The notes under the pieces are model-generated. The model ran no database searches. It saw only the letters and a program-made list of their open reading frames with translations, and was not told the DNA's origin. A program made the translations under genes and the position numbers. 64,000 bases of DNA from Streptomyces composti (GTDB lineage: Bacteria; Actinomycetota; Actinomycetes; Streptomycetales; Streptomycetaceae), in assembly GCF_012034205.1 (NCBI RefSeq), contig NZ_JAATEM010000015.1, forward strand, positions 62,001 to 126,000, given 5' to 3'. Positions 33,886-45,084 of the stretch are shown piece by piece (the stretch's first letter is position 1; each line of letters begins with the position of its first letter).

Positions 33886-34737
33886 ATGGGAGTCCTGAAG
33901 AAGTTCGAGCAGCGTCTCGAAGGTCTGGTCAACGGCACCTTCGCCAAGGTGTTCAAGTCCGAGGTTCAGCCCGTGGAGATCGCAGGAGCGCTTCAGCGCG
34001 AGTGCGACAACAACGCGACCATCTGGAACCGCGACCGCACCGTCGTCCCCAATGACTTCATCGTCGAGCTGAGCACCCCCGACTACGAGCGGCTCAGCCC
34101 CTACTCGGGCCAGCTGGGCGACGAGCTCGCCGGCATGGTCCGGGACTACGCCAAGCAGCAGCGCTACACCTTCATGGGCCCCATCAAGGTGCACCTGGAG
34201 AAGGCGGACGACCTCGACACCGGCCTGTACCGGGTGCGCAGCCGCACGCTCGCCGCCTCCACCAGCCAGACCGCCCCGGGCGCCGGCGCCCCCGGCGGCT
34301 ACGGCTACCCGCCCGCCGCAGGAGCTGCCGCCCCCGGCGCCCCCCTGGGAGCTCCGCCCATGCCGCCCTCGCCGCCCCCCGGCGCCCGGCCCGGCGGCTA
34401 CGGCTACCCGCAGCCCGCGGCCCCCGGACGGCCCCCCGCCGCGCCGCCCACCGGGCGCACCCGCTACTGGATCGAGATCAACGGCACCCGCCACCAGATC
34501 TCCCGCGCGTCCCTCGTGCTGGGCCGCAGCACCGACGCCGACGTGCGGATCGACGACCCCGGCGTGAGCCGCCGGCACTGCGAGATCCGTACCGGTATGC
34601 CCTCGACGATCACGGATCTCGGCTCCACCAACGGGATCGTGGTGGACGGACAGCACACCACCCGCGCTACGCTCCGCGACGGCTCGCGGATCGTCGTGGG
34701 CAGCACCACCGTTATCTATAGGCAAGCCGAAGGGTGA
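33886..34737 (+). CDS. fhaA: FhaA, DUF3662 and FHA domain protein
   Basis: The 283-residue protein has an N-terminal DUF3662 domain (1-120; MGVLKKFEQRLEGLVNGTFA), a Gly/Pro/Tyr-rich linker with GGYGYP repeats (about 130-185), and a C-terminal FHA domain (GRSTDADVRIDDPGVSRRHC, ITDLGSTNG). FHA domains bind phosphothreonine; FhaA homologues bind the PknB kinase and MviN/peptidoglycan precursor machinery in actinobacteria. It opens the canonical fhaA-fhaB-pstP-rodA-pbpA-pknB cluster. ATG follows GGAGGAGG. Confidence 0.95.
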   Translation: MGVLKKFEQRLEGLVNGTFAKVFKSEVQPVEIAGALQRECDNNATIWNRDRTVVPNDFIVELSTPDYERLSPYSGQLGDELAGMVRDYAKQQRYTFMGPIKVHLEKADDLDTGLYRVRSRTLAASTSQTAPGAGAPGGYGYPPAAGAAAPGAPLGAPPMPPSPPPGARPGGYGYPQPAAPGRPPAAPPTGRTRYWIEINGTRHQISRASLVLGRSTDADVRIDDPGVSRRHCEIRTGMPSTITDLGSTNGIVVDGQHTTRATLRDGSRIVVGSTTVIYRQAEG

Positions 34738-34747
34738 AGCGGGGGCA

Positions 34748-35254
34748 ATGTCAGAGCTGACCCTCACGGTCATGCGGCTGGGATTCCTGGCCGTACTGTG
34801 GCTGTTCGTGATCGTGGCCGTGCAGGTCATCCGGAGCGACCTGTTCGGTACGCGGGTCACCCAGCGCGGCGCGCGCCGGGACGGCCGTGCCCAGCAGGCG
34901 GCGCGGCAGGCGCCGCCGCAGCAGCGCCAGCAGTCCGGCGGCGGCCGCCGCGGCCGGAACGCCCCCACCAAGCTGGTCGTGACCGAGGGCACCCTGACCG
35001 GCACCACCGTGGCGCTCCAGGGCCAGACCATCACCCTGGGCCGCGCCCACGACAGCACCATCGTGCTGGACGACGACTACGCCTCCAGCCGCCATGCCAG
35101 GATCTACCCGGACCGCGACGGCCAGTGGATCGTCGAGGACCTGGGCTCCACGAACGGCACCTATCTGGACCGGACCCGGCTGACGACCCCCACACCGATT
35201 CCGCTGGGCGCGCCGATCCGCATCGGCAAGACCGTCATCGAGCTGCGGAAGTAG
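34748..35254 (+). CDS. fhaB: FhaB/FipA, membrane-anchored FHA protein
   Basis: The 168-residue protein has one N-terminal membrane helix (LTVMRLGFLAVLWLFVIVAV), a Gln/Arg-rich linker, and an FHA domain with LGRAHDSTIVLDDDYASSRH and VEDLGSTNGTYLD. In mycobacteria the equivalent FipA/FhaB is phosphorylated by PknB-type kinases and links them to the divisome. It lies 10 bases after fhaA. Confidence 0.94.
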   Translation: MSELTLTVMRLGFLAVLWLFVIVAVQVIRSDLFGTRVTQRGARRDGRAQQAARQAPPQQRQQSGGGRRGRNAPTKLVVTEGTLTGTTVALQGQTITLGRAHDSTIVLDDDYASSRHARIYPDRDGQWIVEDLGSTNGTYLDRTRLTTPTPIPLGAPIRIGKTVIELRK

Positions 35255-35338
35255 TACGAGAATGAGCGAGCGGAGCGAGCACGCAGTGGCGGGCCCCACC
35301 CCGGGCCCCGGCGCGCTCCCGACCGGAGGGTGGGCAGT

Positions 35339-36925
35339 GTGGCTCGACACGACCGGGTGTACCCGGAGCCGACAGGCGAGGTGCGCATGAGTCTCTCCCT
35401 GCGTTTCGCCGCCGGATCACACAAGGGCATGATCCGGGAGGGCAACGAGGACTCCGGTTACGCCGGTCCCCGGCTGCTCGCGATCGCCGACGGCATGGGT
35501 GGCGCGGCGGCCGGTGAGGTCGCCTCCTCGGAGGCCATCTCCACCATCGTCTCCCTCGACGACGACGTCCCCGGCTCCGACCTGCTCACCTCGCTGGGCA
35601 CCGCCGTCCAGCGGGCCAACGACCAGCTGCGCATGATGGTCGAGGAGGACCCGCAGCTGGAGGGCATGGGCACCACGCTCACCGCCCTGCTGTGGACCGG
35701 GCAGCGGCTCGGCATGGTGCACGTCGGCGACTCCCGCGCCTATCTGCTGCGCGACGGCGTCCTGACCCAGATCACCCAGGACCACACCTGGGTGCAGCGG
35801 CTGGTCGACGAGGGCCGCATCACCGAGGAGGAGGCGACCACGCACCCGCAGCGGTCGCTGCTCATGCGGGCCCTCGGCAGCGGCGAGCACGTCGAGCCCG
35901 ACCTGTCCATCCGCGAGGTCAGGGCCGGCGACCGGTACCTGATCTGCTCCGACGGCCTGTCCAGCGTGGTCTCCCACCAGACCCTGGAAGACACCCTGGC
36001 CAGCTACCAGGGCCCGCAGGAGACCGTGCAGAACCTGATCGAGCTGGCGTTGCGCGGCGGCGGGCCCGACAACATCACGGTGATCGTCGCCGACGTCCTC
36101 GACCTGGACACCGGGGACACACTGGCCGGGCAGCTGTCCGACACCCCGGTCGTGGTGGGCGCCGTCGCCGAGAACCAGCACCAGCTGCACGCCGACGGGA
36201 TCATGCAGACCCCGGCCGGCCGCGCCGCCGGCCTCGGCCGCCACCGCGGCCAGGGTGGCGGGGGCGAGTTCGGCCCGCCCGGCAGCGGCGACGTCACGGG
36301 CTTCGTCCCCGCCGACGGCTTCGGCTACACCGACGAGGACTTCGTCAAGCCCAGGAAGCGCAGGTGGCTCAAACGGTCCCTGTACGGGCTGCTGGCGCTC
36401 GCCGTCCTCGGCGGCGGGGCCTACGGCGGCTGGCGGTGGACGCAGACGCAGTACTACGTCGGCGTCAACGGCGAGCACGTCGCCCTGTACCGGGGCATCA
36501 GCCAGGATCTGGCCTGGGTGTCGCTGTCCGAGGTGGTCAAGGACCACCCGGAGATCGAACTCAAGTACCTGCCGCCCTACCAGCAGAAACTGGTGGAGGC
36601 GACGATCGCCGAGGGCGACCTGAAGGGCGCCCAGGCGAAGATCGAGGAACTGTCCGTGCAGGCCTCCGCGTGCAAGAAGCAGGCCGAACGGCGCGCCGCC
36701 GAGAGCGAGAACAACGCGAAGACCGGTGAGGGCGAGGCCGGAGGGACCACGGGAACCACTCCCGCCTCCTTCGCGTCCAAAGCCTCGCCGACGCCGGACC
36801 CCTCCGGTTCGGCGAAGGCTCCGCAGAAGTCCACGCCCCCGTCCACGACCGCACCCACTCCCAGCCCCGGCCCCAACCTCTCGGAGGAAGAGCAGAAGGT
36901 CGTCTCGCTGTGCGGTAAGCAGTAG
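35339..36925 (+). CDS. pstP: PstP, PP2C-family Ser/Thr phosphatase
   Basis: PstP removes phosphates placed by PknB and related kinases. Residues ~18-255 are a PP2C domain: GNEDSGYAG, LLAIADGMGGAAAGEVASSE, VHVGDSRAYLLRDG and GGPDNITVIVADV supply the metal-binding Asp residues. A basic stretch and one membrane helix (SLYGLLALAVLGGGAYGGW, about 345-363) follow, and then a ~170-residue extracytoplasmic region ending in a Pro/Ser/Thr-rich tail. The GTG at 35339 follows GGAGGG; ATG 35387 also has a site and would still leave the full catalytic domain. Confidence 0.93.
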   Translation: MARHDRVYPEPTGEVRMSLSLRFAAGSHKGMIREGNEDSGYAGPRLLAIADGMGGAAAGEVASSEAISTIVSLDDDVPGSDLLTSLGTAVQRANDQLRMMVEEDPQLEGMGTTLTALLWTGQRLGMVHVGDSRAYLLRDGVLTQITQDHTWVQRLVDEGRITEEEATTHPQRSLLMRALGSGEHVEPDLSIREVRAGDRYLICSDGLSSVVSHQTLEDTLASYQGPQETVQNLIELALRGGGPDNITVIVADVLDLDTGDTLAGQLSDTPVVVGAVAENQHQLHADGIMQTPAGRAAGLGRHRGQGGGGEFGPPGSGDVTGFVPADGFGYTDEDFVKPRKRRWLKRSLYGLLALAVLGGGAYGGWRWTQTQYYVGVNGEHVALYRGISQDLAWVSLSEVVKDHPEIELKYLPPYQQKLVEATIAEGDLKGAQAKIEELSVQASACKKQAERRAAESENNAKTGEGEAGGTTGTTPASFASKASPTPDPSGSAKAPQKSTPPSTTAPTPSPGPNLSEEEQKVVSLCGKQ

Positions 36926-36952
36926 GCAAGCCGTGAGAGGCCCTGTCACACG

Positions 36953-38389
36953 ATGAGCAGTACTTCCAACCCGTCGACCCAGCACACGTCCACGATCGGC
37001 GCGATCGGCGCCCCGAGCCGCCGCAACACCGAGCTGGCCCTGCTGGTCTTCGCCGTCGTCATCCCGGTCTTCGCCTACGCCAACGTCGGACTGGCCATTG
37101 ACGGCTCCGTTCCGTCCGGCCTGCTGGCCTACGGACTGGGGCTGGGCCTGCTGTCCGGCGTGGGGCATGTGGTGCTCCGGAGGTTCGCGGCGTACGCCGA
37201 CCCGCTGCTGCTGCCGCTCGCCACGTTGCTCAACGGGCTGGGACTCGTGGTGATCTGGCGGCTCGACCAGTCGGAGCGACTGCAGCAGCTCGCCAAGATC
37301 CGGTACGGGACCTTCACCCCGTCAGCGCCGAATCAGCTGATGTACTCCGCCGTGGGCCTGGCCCTGTTCGTGGCCGTGCTCGTCTTCCTCAAGGACCACC
37401 GCATCCTCCAGCGCTACACCTACATCTCCATGGTCGGCGCGCTGGTTCTGCTGCTGCTGCCGCTCGTGCCGGGCATCGGCGCGGATGTGTTCGGCGCGAA
37501 GATCTGGATCAACATCGCCGGCTTCTCCATCCAGCCCGGCGAGTTCGCCAAGATCATCATCGCGATCTTCTTCTCCGGCTACCTGATGGTGAAGCGGGAC
37601 GCGCTGGCGCTGGCCAGCCGCCGGTTCATGGGGCTGTACCTGCCCCGCGGGCGCGACCTCGGCCCCATCATCACCATCTGGGCGGTCAGTCTGCTCATCC
37701 TCATCTTCGAGAACGACCTCGGTACGTCCCTGCTGTTCTTCGGCATGTTCGTGATCATGCTGTACGTCGCCACGGAGCGGACGAGCTGGATCGTCATCGG
37801 TCTGCTGATGTCCGCCGCGGGCGCGGTGGGCGTGGCCTCGTTCGCCAGTCACGTGCAGGCCCGAGTGAACGCCTGGCTGGACCCGTTCGGCTGCTACGAC
37901 ACCTCGGGTGCCTGTGAGCAGATCGGTCAGTCGATCATGTCCTTCGGTTCCGGTGGCGTCGTGGGCACCGGCCTCGGCCAGGGCAACTCCGACCTCATCG
38001 GCTTCGCAGCCAACTCGGACTTCATCTTCTCCACGTTCGGCGAGGAGCTCGGTCTGGCCGGCGTCATGGCCATCCTGCTGATCTACGCGCTGATCATCGA
38101 ACGAGGGGTCCGCACCGCGCTGGCTGCACGGGACCCGTTCGGCAAGCTGTTCGCCGTCGGCCTGTCCGGCGCCTTCGCCCTGCAGGTCTTCGTGGTCGCA
38201 GGAGGTGTGATGGGCCTCATTCCGCTGACCGGTATGACGATGCCGTTCCTCGCCGCCGGTGGCTCCTCCGTGATCGCCAACTGGGCACTGATCGGCATCC
38301 TGCTCCGGATCAGTGACACCGCCCGCCGCCCGGCGCCCGCCCCCGCTTCCAACCCCGACGCCGAGATGACCCAGGTGGTCCGCCCGTGA
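36953..38389 (+). CDS. SEDS-family peptidoglycan polymerase (RodA/FtsW)
   Basis: A 478-residue polytopic protein with about 10-12 helices and SEDS hallmarks: KIWINIAGFSIQPGEFAKI, ENDLGTSLLFFGMF and GLIPLTGMTMPFLAAGGSSV. SEDS proteins polymerise lipid II glycan chains together with a class B PBP. The next gene is that PBP, overlapping by four bases (GTGA). The cluster position is usually annotated rodA or ftsW. Confidence 0.94.
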   Translation: MSSTSNPSTQHTSTIGAIGAPSRRNTELALLVFAVVIPVFAYANVGLAIDGSVPSGLLAYGLGLGLLSGVGHVVLRRFAAYADPLLLPLATLLNGLGLVVIWRLDQSERLQQLAKIRYGTFTPSAPNQLMYSAVGLALFVAVLVFLKDHRILQRYTYISMVGALVLLLLPLVPGIGADVFGAKIWINIAGFSIQPGEFAKIIIAIFFSGYLMVKRDALALASRRFMGLYLPRGRDLGPIITIWAVSLLILIFENDLGTSLLFFGMFVIMLYVATERTSWIVIGLLMSAAGAVGVASFASHVQARVNAWLDPFGCYDTSGACEQIGQSIMSFGSGGVVGTGLGQGNSDLIGFAANSDFIFSTFGEELGLAGVMAILLIYALIIERGVRTALAARDPFGKLFAVGLSGAFALQVFVVAGGVMGLIPLTGMTMPFLAAGGSSVIANWALIGILLRISDTARRPAPAPASNPDAEMTQVVRP

Positions 38390-39864
38390 ACAAGCCCCTG
38401 CGACGCATCGCGATCTTCTGCGGTCTCCTCGTCCTGGCCCTGCTCATCCGCGACAACTGGCTGCAGTACGTGCAGGCGGACGCGCTGCGGGAGAACCCGA
38501 AGAACCGGCGTGTGGCCATCGAGCGTTACGCGCAGCCGCGCGGCAACATCATCGTCGACGGCAAGCCGATCACTGGTTCCAAGCAGACGTCGGGCAGCGA
38601 TTTCGAGTACAAGCGCACCTACAAGGACGGCCCCATGTGGGCCCCCGTCACGGGCTACGCGTCCCAGGCCTTCGGCGCCACACAGCTGGAGAGCATCGAG
38701 GACGGCATCCTCACCGGCAACGACGACCGGCTGTTCTTCCGGAACACGCTCGACATGCTCACCGGCAAGAAGAAGGAGGGCGGCAACGTCGTCACGACCC
38801 TCAGCTCCGCCGCGCAGAAGGCCGCGTACAACGGGCTGAAGAAGCAGGGGGGCAAGGGCTCGGTCGTGGCGATCGAACCGTCCACCGGGAAGATCCTCGC
38901 GCTCGCCTCGTACCCCTCCTACGACCCTTCGTCGTTCGCCGGGAATTCGACCTCGACGGACACCAAGGCCTGGGAGAAGCTGCAGAAGAAGAACAACCCG
39001 GACGACCCGATGCTGAACCGGGCGCTGCGCGAGGTCTACCCGCCCGGCTCCACGTTCAAGGTCGTCACCGCCGCCGCGGCGCTGGAGAACGGCCTCTACA
39101 CCGACCCGGAGGAGCCGACCGACACGCCGCTGCCGTGGGTCATGCCGGGCACCACGACCGAGCTGAAGAACGAGGGCAACATCCCCTGCAAGAACGCCTC
39201 GCTGCGCGACGCGCTCAAGGTGTCCTGCAACACGGTCTTCGGCAAGATCGGTGCCGATCTCGGCAACGACAAGATGCTCGAGATGGCCAAGAAGTTCGGC
39301 TTCACCGAGGAGCAGTTCACCCCGGTCCGCGCCACCGCCTCGGTGTTCTCGGACGACATGAACAAGTCGCAGACCGCGCTGTCCTCCATCGGCCAGTTCA
39401 ACACCGCCGCGACCCCGCTGCAGATGGCCATGGTCGCCTCCGCGGTCGCCAACGACGGCGTGCTGATGAAGCCGTACATGGTCGACGAACTGCAGGCTCC
39501 GGACCTCGACCCGGTTGAGAAGACCGACCCCGAGGAGTACAGCCGTCCGCTGTCCGCGGACAACGCGCAGAAGCTCCAGTCGATGATGGAGACGGTCGTC
39601 AAGGACGGCACCGGCCGCAACGCGCAGATCCCCGGCTTCACCGTCGGCGGCAAGACCGGTACCGCCCAGCACGGTGAGAACAACAGCAAGAACCCGTACG
39701 CCTGGTTCATCTCCTACGCCAAGACCTCGGACGGCGAGTCCCCCGTGGCGGTCGCCGTCGTGATCGAGGACGAGGACGCCGTGCGTGACGACATCTCCGG
39801 TGGCGGCCTGGCCGCGCCGATCGCCAGGGACGTGATGGAGGCGGTCATCAAGGGCAAGCAGTGA
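38386..39864 (+). CDS. pbpA: class B penicillin-binding protein PbpA
   Basis: The 492-residue transpeptidase has an N-terminal membrane anchor (IAIFCGLLVLALLI), a pedestal domain, and the catalytic motifs STFK (nucleophile Ser, in PPGSTFKVVTAAAA), SCN (KVSCNTVFG) and KTG (GGKTGTAQHG). It cross-links peptidoglycan with the SEDS partner encoded immediately upstream. It ends 169 bases before pknB. Confidence 0.95.
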   Translation: MNKPLRRIAIFCGLLVLALLIRDNWLQYVQADALRENPKNRRVAIERYAQPRGNIIVDGKPITGSKQTSGSDFEYKRTYKDGPMWAPVTGYASQAFGATQLESIEDGILTGNDDRLFFRNTLDMLTGKKKEGGNVVTTLSSAAQKAAYNGLKKQGGKGSVVAIEPSTGKILALASYPSYDPSSFAGNSTSTDTKAWEKLQKKNNPDDPMLNRALREVYPPGSTFKVVTAAAALENGLYTDPEEPTDTPLPWVMPGTTTELKNEGNIPCKNASLRDALKVSCNTVFGKIGADLGNDKMLEMAKKFGFTEEQFTPVRATASVFSDDMNKSQTALSSIGQFNTAATPLQMAMVASAVANDGVLMKPYMVDELQAPDLDPVEKTDPEEYSRPLSADNAQKLQSMMETVVKDGTGRNAQIPGFTVGGKTGTAQHGENNSKNPYAWFISYAKTSDGESPVAVAVVIEDEDAVRDDISGGGLAAPIARDVMEAVIKGKQ

Positions 39865-40033
39865 CTCCGGTCACGTCCGCTTCACATCGATGCACGTTGC
39901 GGTACCGGTCCTGTATCGGGTGACGCACTTGGCCAGGTCACACAAAGCGAGCCGGGTACGGTAGGCCCGGACGGCAGCCTCCGGTGGCACGGGTGTGCCA
40001 CCAGGGACCGACGGAGAGGGCTGGTAGGTAGCT

Positions 40034-42043
<2,010 letters not shown>

Positions 42044-42075
42044 CCCCGGCGGCCAGGCCCACCGCGGCAGCGTAC

Positions 42076-42125
42076 GGCGAGTGGCCCCGGTCCCCTCCTC
42101 GAGGAGGGGACCGGGGCCACTCGCC
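42076..42125. terminator. 25-bp-arm perfect palindrome between convergent genes
   Basis: Bases 42076-42100 (GGCGAGTGGCCCCGG ...) are exactly complementary to 42101-42125, with no unpaired centre. It follows pknB and precedes the converging sortase gene, so it should stop transcription from both sides. Confidence 0.85.
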
Positions 42126-42198
42126 TTTGCCGTTCCTGCTGCGTGTTCCTCGGCCGCGGTGCGTTCGGCCGCAGCCCGTCCCAGAGCGTCGCAGCGGC

Positions 42199-42954
42199 CT
42201 ACTGCAGTTCCTCCGGCGGTGTCCGCTTGTCGTCCACCTTCTCGGTGCGGACGAGTTCGCCCCAGACCACGTAGCGGTACTTGCTGGTGTAGACGGGGGT
42301 GCAGGTGGTCAGCGTGATGTAGTGGCCGGCCTTGGTCTTGCCGGAGCCCTTGGGGACCTTGGCGAGGACGTCGACGTTGAACTTCGAGGTCTCCGGGAGG
42401 ATGTTGAAGACCTTGTAGACGTACCACGTGTCCTTCGTCTCGAAGACGATCGGGTCGCCGTTCCGGATCTTGTGGATGTTGTGGAACTTGGCCCCGTGAC
42501 CGTCCCGGTGCGCGGCCAGCGAGAAGTTGCCCTTCTTGCCGGAGGTGGGCAGCGTCGCCTTCACCGGGTCCGTGTAGTAGCCGGCCACACCGTCGTTGAG
42601 GACCTTCATCGTGGTCCCCTTCTCGACGAGGATCTCCTCCCCGCTCATGGTGGGCACGTGCAGGAAGCCGATGCCGTCCTTGCTGTCGTAGGACACCGGG
42701 CCGCCGCTGTCGGACTGCTGGGCCCACTGGTCGCGGACCTTGTCGGCCTGCTTGCCCGCCTCCCGGTCGGCCAGCACGTTCGTCCACCACAGCGAGTAGA
42801 CGACGAACAGGCCGAGCAGCACGCCCGCGGTGATCAGCAGCTCCCCGAAGAAGCTGATCGCCGTCGCGACCGGCCCCATACGGCGGGGTGCCCTGCGCGG
42901 GGCGTGTCCGCGCGTGCCGATGTGCTCTTCGGTGTCGTCGGTGGTCGCTGCCAC
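42199..42954 (-). CDS. class E sortase (SrtE2-like)
   Basis: The 251-residue protein has an N-terminal membrane helix (ELLITAGVLLGLFVVYSLWW) and a sortase domain with the catalytic His in LAAHRDGHG, Cys in TLTTCTPVYTSKYR and Arg in that last segment. Class E sortases attach LAxTG proteins such as long chaplins to the Streptomyces wall. The position beside another sortase and pknB matches the S. coelicolor SrtE1/SrtE2 pair. GTG 42954 follows AGAGGGA; an ATG at 42984 overlapping the preceding gene end is less likely. Confidence 0.9.
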   Translation of the reverse strand: MAATTDDTEEHIGTRGHAPRRAPRRMGPVATAISFFGELLITAGVLLGLFVVYSLWWTNVLADREAGKQADKVRDQWAQQSDSGGPVSYDSKDGIGFLHVPTMSGEEILVEKGTTMKVLNDGVAGYYTDPVKATLPTSGKKGNFSLAAHRDGHGAKFHNIHKIRNGDPIVFETKDTWYVYKVFNILPETSKFNVDVLAKVPKGSGKTKAGHYITLTTCTPVYTSKYRYVVWGELVRTEKVDDKRTPPEELQ

Positions 42955-42967
42955 GTTCCCTCTGCCC

Positions 42968-44239
42968 TTAGTTGACGAGCGCATCCGGCTTGCCCTTGCT
43001 GCGCGGCCGTTCCTCGACCATCTTGCCCCAGACGATCAACCGGTACTTGCTGGTGAACTCCGGTGTGCAGGTGGTCAGTGTGATGTAGCGGCCGGGCTTG
43101 GTGAAACCCGACCCCTTCGGAATGGGGTCGAGGACGCTCACATTGCTCGGCGAGGTCACCGGCAGCATCGACGCCATCTTGTAGACGTAGAAGGTGTCCT
43201 GCGTCTCCACGACGATCGGGTCACCCGGCTCCAGCCGGTTGATGTACCGGAACGGCTCGCCGTGCGTGTTGCGGTGGCCGGCCAGACCGAAGTTGCCGGT
43301 CTTGGCGTCCGGCATCGCCGTCTTCAGCGCGCCCTCGGCGTAGTGGCCGACCATGCCCCGGTCCAGCACCCGCTTGCTGCTGATGCCCTCCGCGATCGGC
43401 ACGACCACGTCCAGCCGCGGTATGTGCAGCAGCGCGAAGCCCTGGCCGGGCTCGAACGCCCCCGGGTTGCGCTTGCCGCTCGCCCACTCGTTCTGCAGGT
43501 TGCTGGCCTCCTTGCCGGCCTGCGCCTGCGCCCGCACATTGGTCCACCACAGCTGGTAGGTGACGAACAGCAGCATCAGCACACCGGTGGTGATGAACAC
43601 CTCGCCGATGGCGCGGCTGAGCATCACCGCCGGGCTGGGCTTGCGCGCCTTGGCCCGCCGGCGTGCCTCCGTCCGGGACAACGGAGCCTCGGGCTCCGTC
43701 GAAGCCGCGGCGGCCTCACCACCCTTGTGCGAGCCGCCGCGGCGCCCGCGACGGCGCTTGGCGGCCTTCCTGCGGGCCGCGCGCCCCTCGTGCTCGGACG
43801 ACGGGGAGGACGAGCCGTCCGTCCGCCTCGGCCCGGTCGGCGGCTCGGGCACCCGCAGCGCGACCGTCTCGTCGTCCAGCAGCGGCTCGTAGGCGTCCTG
43901 CTGCGACTGGTGGACGTCCGGGTGCGAGCCGTATCCGGCCTGCCCTGATCCGTAGCCCGCCTGCGCCGACTCGTAGCCCGCCTGCGCCGACTCGTAGCCG
44001 GCCTGCGCCGACTCGTAGTCGGACCGGCCCGGTGGGTACGCGGGCTGGCCGGGCCCTCCGGCGGAGGCTTGGGTGCCCCAGGACTCCCCGTCCTGCTGCG
44101 GTGCGTATGGCTCCTGGCCGTACCACTCCCCGACCGCGCCCGGGCCCTGGTACGGCCATCCGCCGTACGCGCTGCCCTGGCCGCCGGCACCGCCATACGC
44201 GTCGGCGCCGGACTCGCGCTCGGGGCGCAGCGCCGTCAC
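42968..44239 (-). CDS. class E sortase with long N-terminal extension (SrtE1-like)
   Basis: A 423-residue sortase. Catalytic residues are His in LAGHRNTHG, and Cys and Arg in TLTTCTPEFTSKYR, after a membrane helix (VFITTGVLMLLFVTYQLWW). The first ~180 residues form an unusual cytoplasmic extension rich in Gly/Tyr/Gln with heptapeptide repeats YESAQAG, followed by a Lys/Arg-rich patch. The GTG at 44239 overlaps the stop of the amidotransferase gene by four bases (GTGA). Confidence 0.9.
   Translation of the reverse strand: MTALRPERESGADAYGGAGGQGSAYGGWPYQGPGAVGEWYGQEPYAPQQDGESWGTQASAGGPGQPAYPPGRSDYESAQAGYESAQAGYESAQAGYGSGQAGYGSHPDVHQSQQDAYEPLLDDETVALRVPEPPTGPRRTDGSSSPSSEHEGRAARRKAAKRRRGRRGGSHKGGEAAAASTEPEAPLSRTEARRRAKARKPSPAVMLSRAIGEVFITTGVLMLLFVTYQLWWTNVRAQAQAGKEASNLQNEWASGKRNPGAFEPGQGFALLHIPRLDVVVPIAEGISSKRVLDRGMVGHYAEGALKTAMPDAKTGNFGLAGHRNTHGEPFRYINRLEPGDPIVVETQDTFYVYKMASMLPVTSPSNVSVLDPIPKGSGFTKPGRYITLTTCTPEFTSKYRLIVWGKMVEERPRSKGKPDALVN
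43938..44017. repeat. 21-bp tandem repeats encoding YESAQAG units
   Basis: Three near-identical copies of GCCTGCGCCGACTCGTA at 21-base spacing (about 43959, 43980, 44001), plus a degenerate fourth, encode YESAQAG/YGSGQAG heptads in the cytoplasmic tail of the SrtE1-like sortase. Confidence 0.85.
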
Positions 44240-44874
44240 GCCGTGGCCCTGCCCACCACCGGGGCGAGCCCCGCAGATCTCGCCACCGCGTCCTTGTCCC
44301 CGCACTCCACCAGCCAGTTGGCCAGCATCCGGTGCCCGTGCTCGGTCAGCACCGACTCGGGGTGGAACTGCACCCCTTCCACCGGCAGTTCACGGTGCCT
44401 CAGCCCCATCACGATGCCGTCCGGGGTACGGGCCGTCACCTCCAGTTCGGCCGGCACCGTGGCCGGTTCGGCGGCCAGCGAGTGGTAGCGGGTCGCCGTG
44501 AACGGCGACGGCAGGCCCGCGAAGACGCCCTTGCCCTCGTGCTCCACGGGTGACGTCTTGCCGTGCAGCAGCTCCGGCGCGCGGTCCACCACGCCGCCGT
44601 AGGCCACCTGCATGGACTGCATCCCCAGACACACGCCGAAGACGGGTACGCCCGTGGACGCGCAGTGCCGGACCATCTCCACGCACACACCGGCCTCCTC
44701 GGGGGTGCCGGGCCCCGGGGAGAGCAGCACACCGTCGAAGCCGTCCTGGGCATGCGCGGTGGACACCTCGTCGTTGCGCAGCACCTCGCACTCGGCGCCC
44801 AGCTGATAGAGGTACTGGACCAGGTTGAAGACGAAGCTGTCGTAGTTGTCGACGACGAGAATCCGCGCGCTCAC
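44236..44874 (-). CDS. class I glutamine amidotransferase, TrpG/PabA type
   Basis: The 212-residue protein has the full GATase triad: Cys in GVCLGMQSMQ, His and Glu in GVQFHPESVLTEHG, with the oxyanion sequence LLSPGPGTPEEAG. TrpG/PabA proteins supply ammonia from glutamine to anthranilate or aminodeoxychorismate synthase. No partner TrpE/PabB gene is near; it is instead embedded in the sortase operon and overlaps both neighbours by four bases. It may be the shared PabA/TrpG subunit of the cell. Confidence 0.92.
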   Translation of the reverse strand: MSARILVVDNYDSFVFNLVQYLYQLGAECEVLRNDEVSTAHAQDGFDGVLLSPGPGTPEEAGVCVEMVRHCASTGVPVFGVCLGMQSMQVAYGGVVDRAPELLHGKTSPVEHEGKGVFAGLPSPFTATRYHSLAAEPATVPAELEVTARTPDGIVMGLRHRELPVEGVQFHPESVLTEHGHRMLANWLVECGDKDAVARSAGLAPVVGRATA

Positions 44875-45032
44875 TGGTTGTCCACCGTCACATCGTTGAA
44901 GGGCAGCAGTGGCTCGGCCCAGGGGAAGACGTACTGGAACAGGATGTAGACCACGGCGATGATCAGCACGAGCGAAATGAGGGCCTTGACCCATCCATTG
45001 CCCGGCAGATGCCGCCAGATCCAGCTGTACAT
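44871..45032 (-). CDS. 53-residue single-pass membrane protein
   Basis: MYSWIWRHLPGNGWVKAL leads into one hydrophobic helix (ALISLVLIIAVVYILFQYVF) and a short outer tail PWAEPLLPFNDVTVDNQ. The family is unnamed to me, but the tight GTGA overlap with the amidotransferase gene and the clean membrane topology argue for a real gene. It could be an accessory factor of the neighbouring sortases. Confidence 0.8.
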   Translation of the reverse strand: MYSWIWRHLPGNGWVKALISLVLIIAVVYILFQYVFPWAEPLLPFNDVTVDNQ

Positions 45033-45084
45033 GCCGTCCCTTCCGTCGTGCCACGGCACCTGACCCACGCCGTACGCCAACAGA

